Below are positions 18,601 through 26,114 of a stretch of 56,787 nt of DNA, in pieces; within the stretch, counting starts at the first letter, position 1; the number at the start of each line of letters is the position of its first letter. The notes under the pieces were generated by a model, which ran no database searches, had not been told where the DNA came from, and worked only from the letters and a program-made list of their open reading frames with translations. Source of the DNA: a virus; the IMG/VR virus record IMGVR_UViG_3300028610_000868, positions 1 to 56,787 of that record; one strand, given 5' to 3'. A program made the translations under genes and the position numbers.

Positions 18601-21600
18601 CCTTGTAATACCCACGGCTCCAAATGCGGCAATGGTGTTCCATATACGTTGTTATATAGTGCTTCCCAATGGGCGATATCATTAGATGTTTCCAATCCCG
18701 TTACGGGATCAGTTGTGATATCAGTATACGCATAGTTCCATGTGAACGGATTGTTTTGCACGTATCCAGAATTGGTGAGGGGGGTTTGGATGTTTAACTC
18801 TCTCACATATCGGGAAAACTGCTCTTGTGATTTAAGATCATATGCAATATCATTTTGTGTAATGGAAAAATCAAATTTTGATGTAAAGTTAGGTGGTGTT
18901 GCCCCACTACCCAAAATTGAAAATAAGTCTTCTTCAACCCCCAACAATATGTTGGCATACAATAGTGTAATATCCAGCTCTTCCCAAACACTCAACGAGT
19001 TTAGGCGATACAGCGTTCTTGTTGACGCGGAAACATCTACTTCAATAACTAAATCTCCAGTTTCAACTGGATTATCGTCAATTAATGTTGGGAATGGATC
19101 TCCAACATTTATTGTTTCTAATGTGGTGTTTAGGGAAATTGTGTTAAATAAAATTGATAGTGCTGCTTGATTGAAATTAACATCCAGCCGGTGACCATCA
19201 TGGTGTACTAACTGCAAAATTTCTGTTGCTTCATCTATAAGTAGGTACGGTGTAAGTGATTGGGCAAGACCAAAGAAAGGAATGGTTGCTATCCAATTTT
19301 TTATACCTGCGCTGGTTGTTAAATCCCAAGTTGTACTATCGCCAAACCACTGGTCCAGCCTATCGTTTCTTTCAAATACAGTTTTAAGTTCTGCCTTAAC
19401 GTATGTAGTCAGATCCTCAACATTATTAATGCCTGACTGGTTCAGATAATCCACTATATTGGCACTTAACATTTCACGTAAGCCATTCTGTAGTGAGTCA
19501 TATTGTGCGTTGGCAAAAGATATAATATCAATCGGATTGGTGTTATTAACAAACATAGATGAAATAAGGGTATCCATTCCATCATTGTGTTCTTTGATGC
19601 TGCCCCCAAGTCCATAATTAACGGCTTGGTCTATATGATAAAAATTATTAAACCCACTATTAGATACGCCAATTGCTGTTTGTGCATCAATGATTGTACT
19701 AAAATGCCGGAAAATATCAGTCAGATTTACGTTTTTTCTGTTTTCGTGACTTACATTGAAATATAGTTGGTTTGGTATTTCCCAGAAACCATCAGCAACT
19801 ACCGGAATATATTGCTCCTTGCCAAGGCCGTGTTTCCATATGCTTTGATACTCGTTGTTTAGTTCTCTAGTATCATAATAGATGTATAACTCACCAGTTT
19901 CATCATCAACTAGCCCTTGTTCAAATTGATAATCTTGTGCGGGTTCATCAAAATCTATTTTCTGATCAATGGTGAGGAAGTACTCACCATCTTCTGCATC
20001 TCTGTATCGGAACAGATTGCTTGCAAAAATAAATGGTTCATTATGTATATCGTATACATTGAACCACGGGTACTGGGCTCTTTCTGATTTAACTTGTTCT
20101 ATCCTTCTGGTATCGACCAAGTTGAATAGTTCTACCCCAGATCCGGTGTTTACAATAACTGCTCTCTTGCCAATGTCCTCAATATCATATTCACCAAGTT
20201 CTATTCGTATAATGTCATCTTCTGTAATTTCAAACGTGGGTGCAAATATGATTCCCCCGGTGTAATCTGGGCTAAAATCAGATTGAACATCATTAAAATT
20301 ACCATACTGGCGAACATCATTAATGTATACCCTAATATCACCTTCTTGATAATCCTCAAACAAACACAAATCATGCAAAGAAGAATCAAGTATGAGCAAC
20401 GCTCCAAAGATTGATGATCCGCCGGATAAAATTTTAAATTCTTGATATGCCAATCCCCAAAGGGTTGCTTTGGTTGCATCAGTACTACTTCCCACAAAAT
20501 CACTTAGCATAGGGTTAGGTGTGGGTTCAACGCTTGACGCCAAAATGTTTTCAAGTCCTTGGAACTGCCAATGATAAGTTTCAACAGATATCCAATTATC
20601 ACCCAAAGAGGTCGTTATTGGTGCTATATATGACCCTAAATCCACTGGATCACCCGGTGCTGGTATGGGTGTTTCTAAGAACATGCGGGTGACCCAACGA
20701 GAGTTTGGGGTTAGTTGAACAAACTCTGAGGATGCTACGTTTCTTTCACCAGTATTGAAACCAAAACTCCCAAATTTTATAGATACACCTTCAGTGAGGT
20801 CTGCTGTCAAATTTCCAAATTTATGATGAAACAGAATCGTTGTACCGTCTACGATAGTTATTTCGTCTCCATCAACTACCGTCGTGTCTATGATTTCGAA
20901 GAGTGTTGGTTCCTGTGTTGTGTCGGCATATGATACTTCGGTATTCCTACGATATTTCCATGTTTTATCAGCATATGAATGATGTGATAATTTAACAAAT
21001 GGAAAGTATTCTATTATTGGCTGTTGGGCTCTTAGTTTTCCTGTAAAGCTGTTTATCTCTGTGATATGAATCCATTTGTTTTCATCAACCCAATCATTAT
21101 TTTGTGCTAAATCAATAAGATGAGCGTCATTGTTAATGTCTATTAAATATGAGTAACCATCTAGCATTACATCCCACGCGGAGAGGACACCCCATCTTTT
21201 CAGTTGATCATTAGCGGTATCATACCAAAGTTGTCCAACCGAAAGAGCTGGTGGTTCCGTATCGCCTTCCATATCTGTTAACACTCGCTCACGAACGATG
21301 TCATATGATATTGCAGTTTGATCGAAGAACACACGGTCCAAGCCAAGTTGATCTGATGTTAGCAAGTTTTCAATTATATAATCACCGGCAATACCCGTGT
21401 CATTAATTCGTAGAATGTCCCCTACCCGATATGTGCCATCTAAAAAATCTTTAGCCCCATTCGTGTCGGTGAACACGTTAGAGCCTAACGTTGTTCCATC
21501 TAGTCCGTTGGTGGTTCTACTTAATAGGCTAATGTGTTTAACCCAAATGATATCGCCCATTTCATTATCGACACTGGCTTCCGCAAGGGATTGTGGAAAC

Positions 21601-22715
21601 ACTGAAAGTGAAAATGGGCCTCTACTATAAGGGGCATTGCAAATTTCGTTGTATTCAGATTCTACTGAGCGTATTAACGGCTTGGTGGATATTCGTGTCC
21701 AATCAAACTCGGCGTCCGTGAAGTCTTCTGTTACTATGATTGAAGTAACGTTGTCCACTATATGAACTTCGCGTGTTTCAACACGCCAAAGCCTAATCGG
21801 TTGCGCAGTTGCGCTATCTTCGGTAGCAAACACATAATCTTTTGTAAACAAGTCAGTAAAGTCACCATCCACAAAGATCTTTCTACGATCTGCATCTATT
21901 CCTGTTATTGGCAATTCAGTATTAGATACCTGCCCATAAATATCATTGACCCCCAGCACAATATCATAATCCCCTGTATCAAACACAAGATCAGTGGTGT
22001 TATCTAGAACGTTATATGACGAAGCGAGTACTTTTGCTGCTATAGGATTCACTAAAGCCCCAGACAAAATAGCAAGTTCTCCATCTCTAAATGTTGTAGT
22101 TAAGTTTTCTTCAACTTCGACAGTGTTAGTAAATTCGTCATAACTCACGATAGTGTGAATTGGCATTGATGTGGTAACTGCACGTAAAGTTTGTGTGTAA
22201 CGCGCTTCTACCCAATTACAGTGATTTTTAATTGTAATATATTGTGGTGGATCATTGAGATCGGTTGATGCCCAAAAATAGTCTTGGTAATTGATTAATT
22301 TGTCTATGTCTATAGGCGGAATCCAGTTGAATTGGAGACTGCTTCCCCATTCATTAAATCGGTCAAGATCCACGCCCAGTAAGGCTAACCTGTTCATAAA
22401 ATCTTGGAACGATAGGAACCAGTCGAGGTTACCAACCTTATCATATACAATTGGCTGAAGCTGATTTGCTTGTCTATACTCGGTTGGTTCAATTATCTGA
22501 CGTAATTCTGTGATAATTGATTCGTCTAGAGATCCTATAATACCTACGATTCGTTCCACTTCATCTTTAGTAAAGAACCGGTTAAACAGATTATGGTTTA
22601 GCCCTTCCAATAACTTAGCATTATCCAAGTTAATTGCTGGAAGCAGCTTATTTAAATCTGTTCCGGGTTTATTATAATCTGAAAGATTCTTGGCGCTCAC
22701 GAAAACCTCATACAC
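12618..22715 (-). CDS. Giant baseplate/tail-fibre protein (gp7 position), 3365 residues
   Basis: One uninterrupted frame encodes 3365 residues directly downstream of gp6, the place of gp7 in T4 (1032 residues). The N-terminal 150 residues are helical (KNLSDYNKPGTDLNKLLP, then FNWIPPIDIDKL). Most of the rest is beta-rich with repeated YDTANDQLKRW-like and IDINNDAHLIDL-like units. Residues about 1725-1830 match a module in the sheath protein. Residues about 3030-3190 are a Pro/Thr repeat tract, followed by a final domain of about 170 residues rich in Trp/Tyr/Gly that ends in YYSGGGGGSG. It is probably a virion baseplate wedge/fibre component with an exposed tip. No specific family is assigned. 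Confidence 0.8.
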   Translation of the reverse strand: MYEVFVSAKNLSDYNKPGTDLNKLLPAINLDNAKLLEGLNHNLFNRFFTKDEVERIVGIIGSLDESIITELRQIIEPTEYRQANQLQPIVYDKVGNLDWFLSFQDFMNRLALLGVDLDRFNEWGSSLQFNWIPPIDIDKLINYQDYFWASTDLNDPPQYITIKNHCNWVEARYTQTLRAVTTSMPIHTIVSYDEFTNTVEVEENLTTTFRDGELAILSGALVNPIAAKVLASSYNVLDNTTDLVFDTGDYDIVLGVNDIYGQVSNTELPITGIDADRRKIFVDGDFTDLFTKDYVFATEDSATAQPIRLWRVETREVHIVDNVTSIIVTEDFTDAEFDWTRISTKPLIRSVESEYNEICNAPYSRGPFSLSVFPQSLAEASVDNEMGDIIWVKHISLLSRTTNGLDGTTLGSNVFTDTNGAKDFLDGTYRVGDILRINDTGIAGDYIIENLLTSDQLGLDRVFFDQTAISYDIVRERVLTDMEGDTEPPALSVGQLWYDTANDQLKRWGVLSAWDVMLDGYSYLIDINNDAHLIDLAQNNDWVDENKWIHITEINSFTGKLRAQQPIIEYFPFVKLSHHSYADKTWKYRRNTEVSYADTTQEPTLFEIIDTTVVDGDEITIVDGTTILFHHKFGNLTADLTEGVSIKFGSFGFNTGERNVASSEFVQLTPNSRWVTRMFLETPIPAPGDPVDLGSYIAPITTSLGDNWISVETYHWQFQGLENILASSVEPTPNPMLSDFVGSSTDATKATLWGLAYQEFKILSGGSSIFGALLILDSSLHDLCLFEDYQEGDIRVYINDVRQYGNFNDVQSDFSPDYTGGIIFAPTFEITEDDIIRIELGEYDIEDIGKRAVIVNTGSGVELFNLVDTRRIEQVKSERAQYPWFNVYDIHNEPFIFASNLFRYRDAEDGEYFLTIDQKIDFDEPAQDYQFEQGLVDDETGELYIYYDTRELNNEYQSIWKHGLGKEQYIPVVADGFWEIPNQLYFNVSHENRKNVNLTDIFRHFSTIIDAQTAIGVSNSGFNNFYHIDQAVNYGLGGSIKEHNDGMDTLISSMFVNNTNPIDIISFANAQYDSLQNGLREMLSANIVDYLNQSGINNVEDLTTYVKAELKTVFERNDRLDQWFGDSTTWDLTTSAGIKNWIATIPFFGLAQSLTPYLLIDEATEILQLVHHDGHRLDVNFNQAALSILFNTISLNTTLETINVGDPFPTLIDDNPVETGDLVIEVDVSASTRTLYRLNSLSVWEELDITLLYANILLGVEEDLFSILGSGATPPNFTSKFDFSITQNDIAYDLKSQEQFSRYVRELNIQTPLTNSGYVQNNPFTWNYAYTDITTDPVTGLETSNDIAHWEALYNNVYGTPLPHLEPWVLQGYITKPTWWDAEYLDPTLTRKWLAAMWTNILTGIVPIGYDAPNGDAGTGIAGQITILFTYIPVNMEATDTLDGYVPDAVLPPYWNSNNSVNVAVRGLFDAALNEFIVTPNADYVYGQLGPSEWAWSISSNRLYDELIVAFKLQPLKFFNQSFGLDLVDVVCLQVTDIVNKVRSHLDIVFHGDVDIDGNLFQVNGLNQWYIHFNRYSGFDGVSSEFRKMWKDWTVPLTYQFSAFIDTDNFKLSSTLFDPTDRDYGILFKKTSGIRDLWIDSLITTLLSTPSSFANENDSGLGWTVSFDNSSPVGRPIETFGVQSYPVRALSRDVLSPNPPFKIFSFKLDDALTQDSFGFDMVNYSETISLETATGLANDSTVYSASILFNGAFAFPLSIEGSDAQTFEELIDEINIQINDPSDPYGIISIRDGNLMISSNTIGGTTSVVITDTDLFVTATPSGITYGGTTGNQFSTITFDKIFYVKDNVVKFFPPRTSFDLIDSTNFNGTYTVVSSFYSPTERRTRIEVNEEYIITDNTVDGYLEPETAVDMPDTWITGIGVTWGSNGITPAYGDPADFEVFGTTKLYYLIRDNDREFRLTPTREDAINGTNSISPVNEGSEQQYIGRVKNSFTAFSARSVLQYWKQHFIDDRVVQEHPTPITISGVQNMVDFINGYGSYLESQGVLYTDTDSTNRDQNTGKINDWQMSTEQLIEFIYNTRRRTQTLPEEFVVVPEHISDTFVGPENVTWVTGTLVTLTSPEGTLPAEFENPIADSIPYYIIKTATSGVFQLAASEAHARNGSNITFSDNGSGDIILNIAVDSTRLPTITLNPHGNSVTIQHETGILSNVLEGTKLDLITDQRIYDKNNNNLSSNDIIVSRRDIQTQIELSNSRRQANLENTDDVITMQGMHLFFDGYEHILQFENYSTAGLLLYDPFLGINIPRVSLEFDRQEGFTLRPNVGGNVVLDRTQIQNIESAIESLRRAYSPHRSKEGDDITKRVRKALGYEGPFDYADDIGITDKAQFTFYRGMIQKKGTNFAANAFSNQVAYNQLIIDEFWAYRLGTFGDSKEKIYPEMRLFTNDVVRNELRLEFKDPSSDVGVSDITFIPITLDDSTRWFDQPDQAEKLSPRDRIYFTTVPLEYYEDVGAAPVAGYGEPGYFTANGEEYLRLEHAADAAWVGVLLTPADPWSTINILDEGNGFEFVTNTLIKFTHGTFKPSSNTIFVITLGYNYEAQNPASIINRQAGEVVTEISIWNPARQQYYSKAIAVVDRRQNIDPARYNSPADGSTGLDNFWHSDKKDIVWFDTNSEGYLPYDDKNVESNKNIRFQNWGTLANWGEINLFQWTESDLPPSEYDEAVIQENDATIPISDRKSGTTRTVVYRNDGTEEVPTWVEERDEHFDFVNETIENSTYTDAGGSLNTDVFVYVDGVYHSTQSFGSGIEFNNFRATLPGKLIHVIAPASTPTQEEIDAILYKLDTPYSVYNSINPNTGNEVLTYYFWVENRLSDVPLRGGFTNKTTLKTAKEGIETIPTPYMIPNNPVDLKGTAFNELLSLFDPTRVNPDIMLSYEYPFGYNQLIIKGLDDNVQANNAYTLRFIRDFSLRDRLTPDLSFAHRLNPKGGEMHRKNVHDEWKMFRERQLSKIDIDLWNNITESMLGFEYDGDPIDGVIPTPTPTPSVTPTISVTPTIGSSATPTPTLTVTPSVTTEPTKTPVPTQTPSVTPTIGVSSTPPPTPTRTPAVTPTNTPQVTPSKTPSVSNTPPVTPTRTPAVTPTNTATPNVTPTVTLTPSNTPTEPPASGPPPTVTPTTTPVVTPASSSGTITLLPWSSNASPVYAASDSTIVGFKVGGSAATTLRRGYWWRNNGDDLSRMNPWWESSGVDVNDAPPATYDDLYIYATVVQNDGVSFTSESDLRDTWLNMTDTRQWLIEENSSIYTQTVALDMWAVHKIGSAPTGNPAINGTLNAVYMGIVHLVLIDPDINIEIGYPYYSGGGGGSGPHYRQV
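13135..13630. repeat. Minisatellite-like Pro/Thr-coding repeat tract
   Basis: The DNA is an imperfect 12-18 bp repeat built on GGTGTTNNNGTNGG. It encodes TPTxTPxVTP-type repeats in the giant protein. One 35-bp unit occurs exactly at 13303-13337 and at 13393-13427, a 90-bp period. It codes for a flexible, probably extended linker before the C-terminal domain. Confidence 0.85.
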
Positions 22716-22734
22716 AATATCAAGTGATTAGTAT

Positions 22735-22742
22735 TATTTATC
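22735..22742 (-). promoter_or_regulatory. T4-type late promoter (GATAAATA)
   Basis: GATAAATA on the minus strand, 20-27 bp upstream of the giant gene start at 22715. Confidence 0.6.
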
Positions 22743-22772
22743 TCACTTGCATGTGATGGAAAACCGTCATTT

Positions 22773-25679
22773 TTACTGGCGAAGAGTTTGGGGATCTAAA
22801 GACTCCACTATTTCCACTTGGTCAACGGTGAAATCAACCTGAATTATTTCATCTTCTCGTGATAGTACTTGATATAAGTCACCAAATTCATTTGTGTTAA
22901 GTATCGGAACCAATACAACAGAATCCAGTGCTGTGGGTAAGGTAGAATGAATGAATGCTGACAGTTCTGAAAAATAGAAAGTTTCACCAAATTCCCATAA
23001 TCTTATATCAAAAAATTCAATTACTGCATCTACTATACTCGTCTTAATCTGATTATTACTGAGACTGCGGTCAGCAGAACGAATAACTTTGATTGTTGCT
23101 TGAACTTCTGTAGCAGCATTGGAACCAAACAATATCTTGATATTACCCGGATGTAATATCACAGTATCCGATATCATTTTATTTTCCAATAGCTCTTGAT
23201 AATCCCCTCTAAGCTGGAATGGTGTTGGTGCTTCTGGTTCAGCAGATAGATTACCATTTAGCCATAATCTAAGATTTCTAGCGTACCCACGGGTTATAAC
23301 ATACATATCTACAATATTAGAAGAGGCAGGATCTATTAAATGATACCTTGGTGTTCGGTGAAACCATGCAAAGTTGATTCCTTCCTTACCATTTTCTCTC
23401 TTCCATAATTGGTCCACTTGGTTTGGATTGATTGCCTGATCTTCATTCCATTCCTCTTCCGGGTTGATACTTTGATATGCGGTTTGGAAAACCCACGGAT
23501 CATTGATTGTTTCCCTGTTAAAATAAACATAGTCTGTCGGGCCAAAGAGATAAGCTAGATCAACATCATCTGGGATGCCGTCACCATTGGCATCATCCGG
23601 CATGATATATAATTTGTTAATATCGATCAATCCAGTATTTTCTCCGGTGTCTATTATTACTTGTCCCAATACATCAAAATCATAATTTTGTGTTAACAGG
23701 GCAGAAGCACCGGTATTAGCCATCAGTACAACCACTGTATCAAGATTGGTATTCAGAGTATCGGTGGTTATAACCGAGCCATCGCTAACATTCCAAAATT
23801 TTGTCTCTTGGCTATGAAAAATTATGCGTATTGATTCATAACATAGTTCCCAATCCGTACCAGCTAAAGAGGAAACACTGAACCAGTATTCGGTGCCAGT
23901 TAAGTCTTCCACCCATGCTGACCCGTTGAAATCAAAATATTTGGTGGACGGTTTATTATTAGTAGCGTCCACTAATCTACTTTCTATAAGAGTCCGTTCA
24001 GTTTCTGTGAACTCAGTTTTAATGGCCGTAGGTGCTATGCCCTCAATTATAAAGCGAGTAAAGAAAGCCCCAGAAGATAACAACGGTTCAATATGGTTGT
24101 CAATTAATGAGGCAATCAATGCTTCGTGATTTGGTGGATCTTCATCAGGAAGCACACTTGAATAGATGGTTTCACATATTTCGTCAACGTCATCCTCAAC
24201 GTTGAAGTATATCACCCCATCATCTCCAAATATCTTTACATTATCATAGCTTTCACTTGGGTCATGCCATGGAATGTACTTTGAGTCCCCAGCAAATGTT
24301 CGGTTAACTGACCGCAATTTTAAAATGGTGTTATCTTGTAATAAGAATTCATTATAATCACGCCCATTAACCATACGGTCTTGTGTGTAATACACCGCTG
24401 GTGCTGTTTTTCGTATATGCTCTATATCCTCTGATGGAGCAGAATTTTGAATTGGGGTTAACAGTGACACGGTTAAATTAAAGGTTTGCTCTTTGGCCTC
24501 GGGGTCATTGTATGTGAACGAACTTCCAACATCTTGTATAGCCGTTGTGGGAATTGGATTATCTGTGTTGGCCGATTCTCTTGACCATATTTCAAATGTT
24601 CCGTTTGGTATGTTTGCAAATTTTCCGTCACCAAATATCACACGGAACTGATCATCATCCAACGTCTCAATTTCATATCTGTTTCTGTTTGTTTCACTGG
24701 TGAACACAATGTTTTGTCCACCAGCCGTATCAACCTCTATCCATTCTCCGAGACGAGTTTCAGCGTTGAAATCCTCACTATCCTCTAGAATTTCCCCGGT
24801 GTCTGGATCAATATTATTAATGAAGATGTCAGTTTCGTTACTGTTTGAAAGAAGAACATCATATGTTTGGTTGGGGGTTATACCATCAAAAGATGTCTCA
24901 GTACGGGAAAGTGTACCTTGTTTCGTATACATGAAAAATCCGGTGTTCTCTGAAGAATCTCCCAATCCGTCATTCAAATATAAAACACCGAGGTTCAAAT
25001 CTTTTTCTGGCCTTGTTTCTAATGGGCCAAATTCATTTAAATCAGAACCAACTAATTCCATTGGTAATGTTTCACTTGAAACTGTGATTGAGTATGGAAG
25101 GGTGTTAGTTGATAGGGAACTATTGATAAATTTATACTTCTCAAATAATACGTCTTGAACTTGTACCCGGTCAGATGGTGAGACAACCCCAAACTGTTGA
25201 TCCAACACCCTATTCATAATTAGGATAAACTGTTCTTTCCAATTATCATTGTTAGTGTCATTCCAGCGTATTGTGGAATTGGACAAATCATTGCCAGCCG
25301 AATCAAACACGCGCTCAGTGGTGCTGACGCTGGTTAATTTAACTAATCCTCTGGCAGGTATGTTTCTATTAGAGTTGTAAGACAGTAACTTAGCTAAACG
25401 CAGGATGGATTCTTTTCTTTCAGCAGTAGAAATAAAATTCTCGTGGGCATTCATATCAAAACGATATGCATCCAATTCTGCCAAATATGCAAATAGTTCA
25501 AGAAGAGCAACTAGTTCAGAGCTTTCTATAAAGTCATTAAATTCTTCAGGATAGTATAATTTCAGATAATCAAGCATGGACTCCTTAATTGTCTGGAAAT
25601 CCCATGCAGCAAAATTAACTTGTTGAAAAGCCTCATATGCTCTTTCCCAATTTTCTGCTCTGTTTATAACTCTAGTCAT
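22773..25679 (-). CDS. 6: Baseplate wedge subunit gp6
   Basis: This 968-residue protein matches the gp6/gpJ family. The first 120 residues carry the family signature: FAAWDFQTIKESMLDYLK, FNDFIESSELVALLELFAY, LDAYRFDMNAHENFISTA and RKESILRLAKLLSYN. Later come a 'YTQDRMVNGRDYNEFLL' segment (about 435-450) and a C-terminal gpJ-like region (IKVIRSADRSLSNNQIKTSIVDAV, then FYFSELSAFIHSTLP). T4 gp6 is 660 residues, so this one carries extra middle domains. It forms the ring that changes conformation when the sheath contracts. It follows gp25 by 23 bp. Confidence 0.95.
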   Translation of the reverse strand: MTRVINRAENWERAYEAFQQVNFAAWDFQTIKESMLDYLKLYYPEEFNDFIESSELVALLELFAYLAELDAYRFDMNAHENFISTAERKESILRLAKLLSYNSNRNIPARGLVKLTSVSTTERVFDSAGNDLSNSTIRWNDTNNDNWKEQFILIMNRVLDQQFGVVSPSDRVQVQDVLFEKYKFINSSLSTNTLPYSITVSSETLPMELVGSDLNEFGPLETRPEKDLNLGVLYLNDGLGDSSENTGFFMYTKQGTLSRTETSFDGITPNQTYDVLLSNSNETDIFINNIDPDTGEILEDSEDFNAETRLGEWIEVDTAGGQNIVFTSETNRNRYEIETLDDDQFRVIFGDGKFANIPNGTFEIWSRESANTDNPIPTTAIQDVGSSFTYNDPEAKEQTFNLTVSLLTPIQNSAPSEDIEHIRKTAPAVYYTQDRMVNGRDYNEFLLQDNTILKLRSVNRTFAGDSKYIPWHDPSESYDNVKIFGDDGVIYFNVEDDVDEICETIYSSVLPDEDPPNHEALIASLIDNHIEPLLSSGAFFTRFIIEGIAPTAIKTEFTETERTLIESRLVDATNNKPSTKYFDFNGSAWVEDLTGTEYWFSVSSLAGTDWELCYESIRIIFHSQETKFWNVSDGSVITTDTLNTNLDTVVVLMANTGASALLTQNYDFDVLGQVIIDTGENTGLIDINKLYIMPDDANGDGIPDDVDLAYLFGPTDYVYFNRETINDPWVFQTAYQSINPEEEWNEDQAINPNQVDQLWKRENGKEGINFAWFHRTPRYHLIDPASSNIVDMYVITRGYARNLRLWLNGNLSAEPEAPTPFQLRGDYQELLENKMISDTVILHPGNIKILFGSNAATEVQATIKVIRSADRSLSNNQIKTSIVDAVIEFFDIRLWEFGETFYFSELSAFIHSTLPTALDSVVLVPILNTNEFGDLYQVLSREDEIIQVDFTVDQVEIVESLDPQTLRQ

Positions 25680-25702
25680 GTTTCGGCCCGTTAATCATAT
25701 AA

Positions 25703-26080
25703 TTAGTTTTCAAAGGTCAGATTGATGTGTAATGTATTGCGCAGATCCAACTCAACATAAAACAAACTGGCAGCAATTGCCATGATTCTATTTTCAAAGT
25801 CAGTAGCCATTACGTAATCATCTTCTGATAATAAAATAACTCTTGGGTCAAACCCAATTACCTCACGCACTTGGTCATTTATTAAAACGATAGTCGGGTC
25901 ATCAAATGGTTCAAACAATAAATCCTGTATATTAGTGCCATACCCACGGAAGCCAACACGTTCACCCTTTCTGGTGAAAATGTGGTTTAGTAAGTCCTGT
26001 TCAACCATCTCAACATCAGTAAGTACAAACGACTTATCACGTTGCCAGCTCTTGAATGAAAACCCTCTATACACTGCCAT
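25703..26080 (-). CDS. 25: Baseplate wedge subunit gp25 (GPW/gp25 family)
   Basis: This 125-residue protein (T4 gp25: 132) has the family core MVEQDLLNHIFTRKGERV, FRGYGTNIQDLLFEPFDD and VREVIGFDPRV. It sits at the sheath-baseplate interface and starts sheath polymerisation. A perfect TATAAATA lies 23-30 bp upstream and an AGG ribosome site precedes the ATG. It is followed by gp6, as expected for a wedge operon. Confidence 0.95.
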   Translation of the reverse strand: MAVYRGFSFKSWQRDKSFVLTDVEMVEQDLLNHIFTRKGERVGFRGYGTNIQDLLFEPFDDPTIVLINDQVREVIGFDPRVILLSEDDYVMATDFENRIMAIAASLFYVELDLRNTLHINLTFEN

Positions 26081-26102
26081 ATTTTTAACCTGATCTTTAC
26101 TC

Positions 26103-26110
26103 TATTTATA
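26103..26110 (-). promoter_or_regulatory. T4-type late promoter (TATAAATA)
   Basis: Perfect TATAAATA on the minus strand, 23-30 bp upstream of the gp25 start. Confidence 0.8.
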
Positions 26111-26114
26111 TCTC

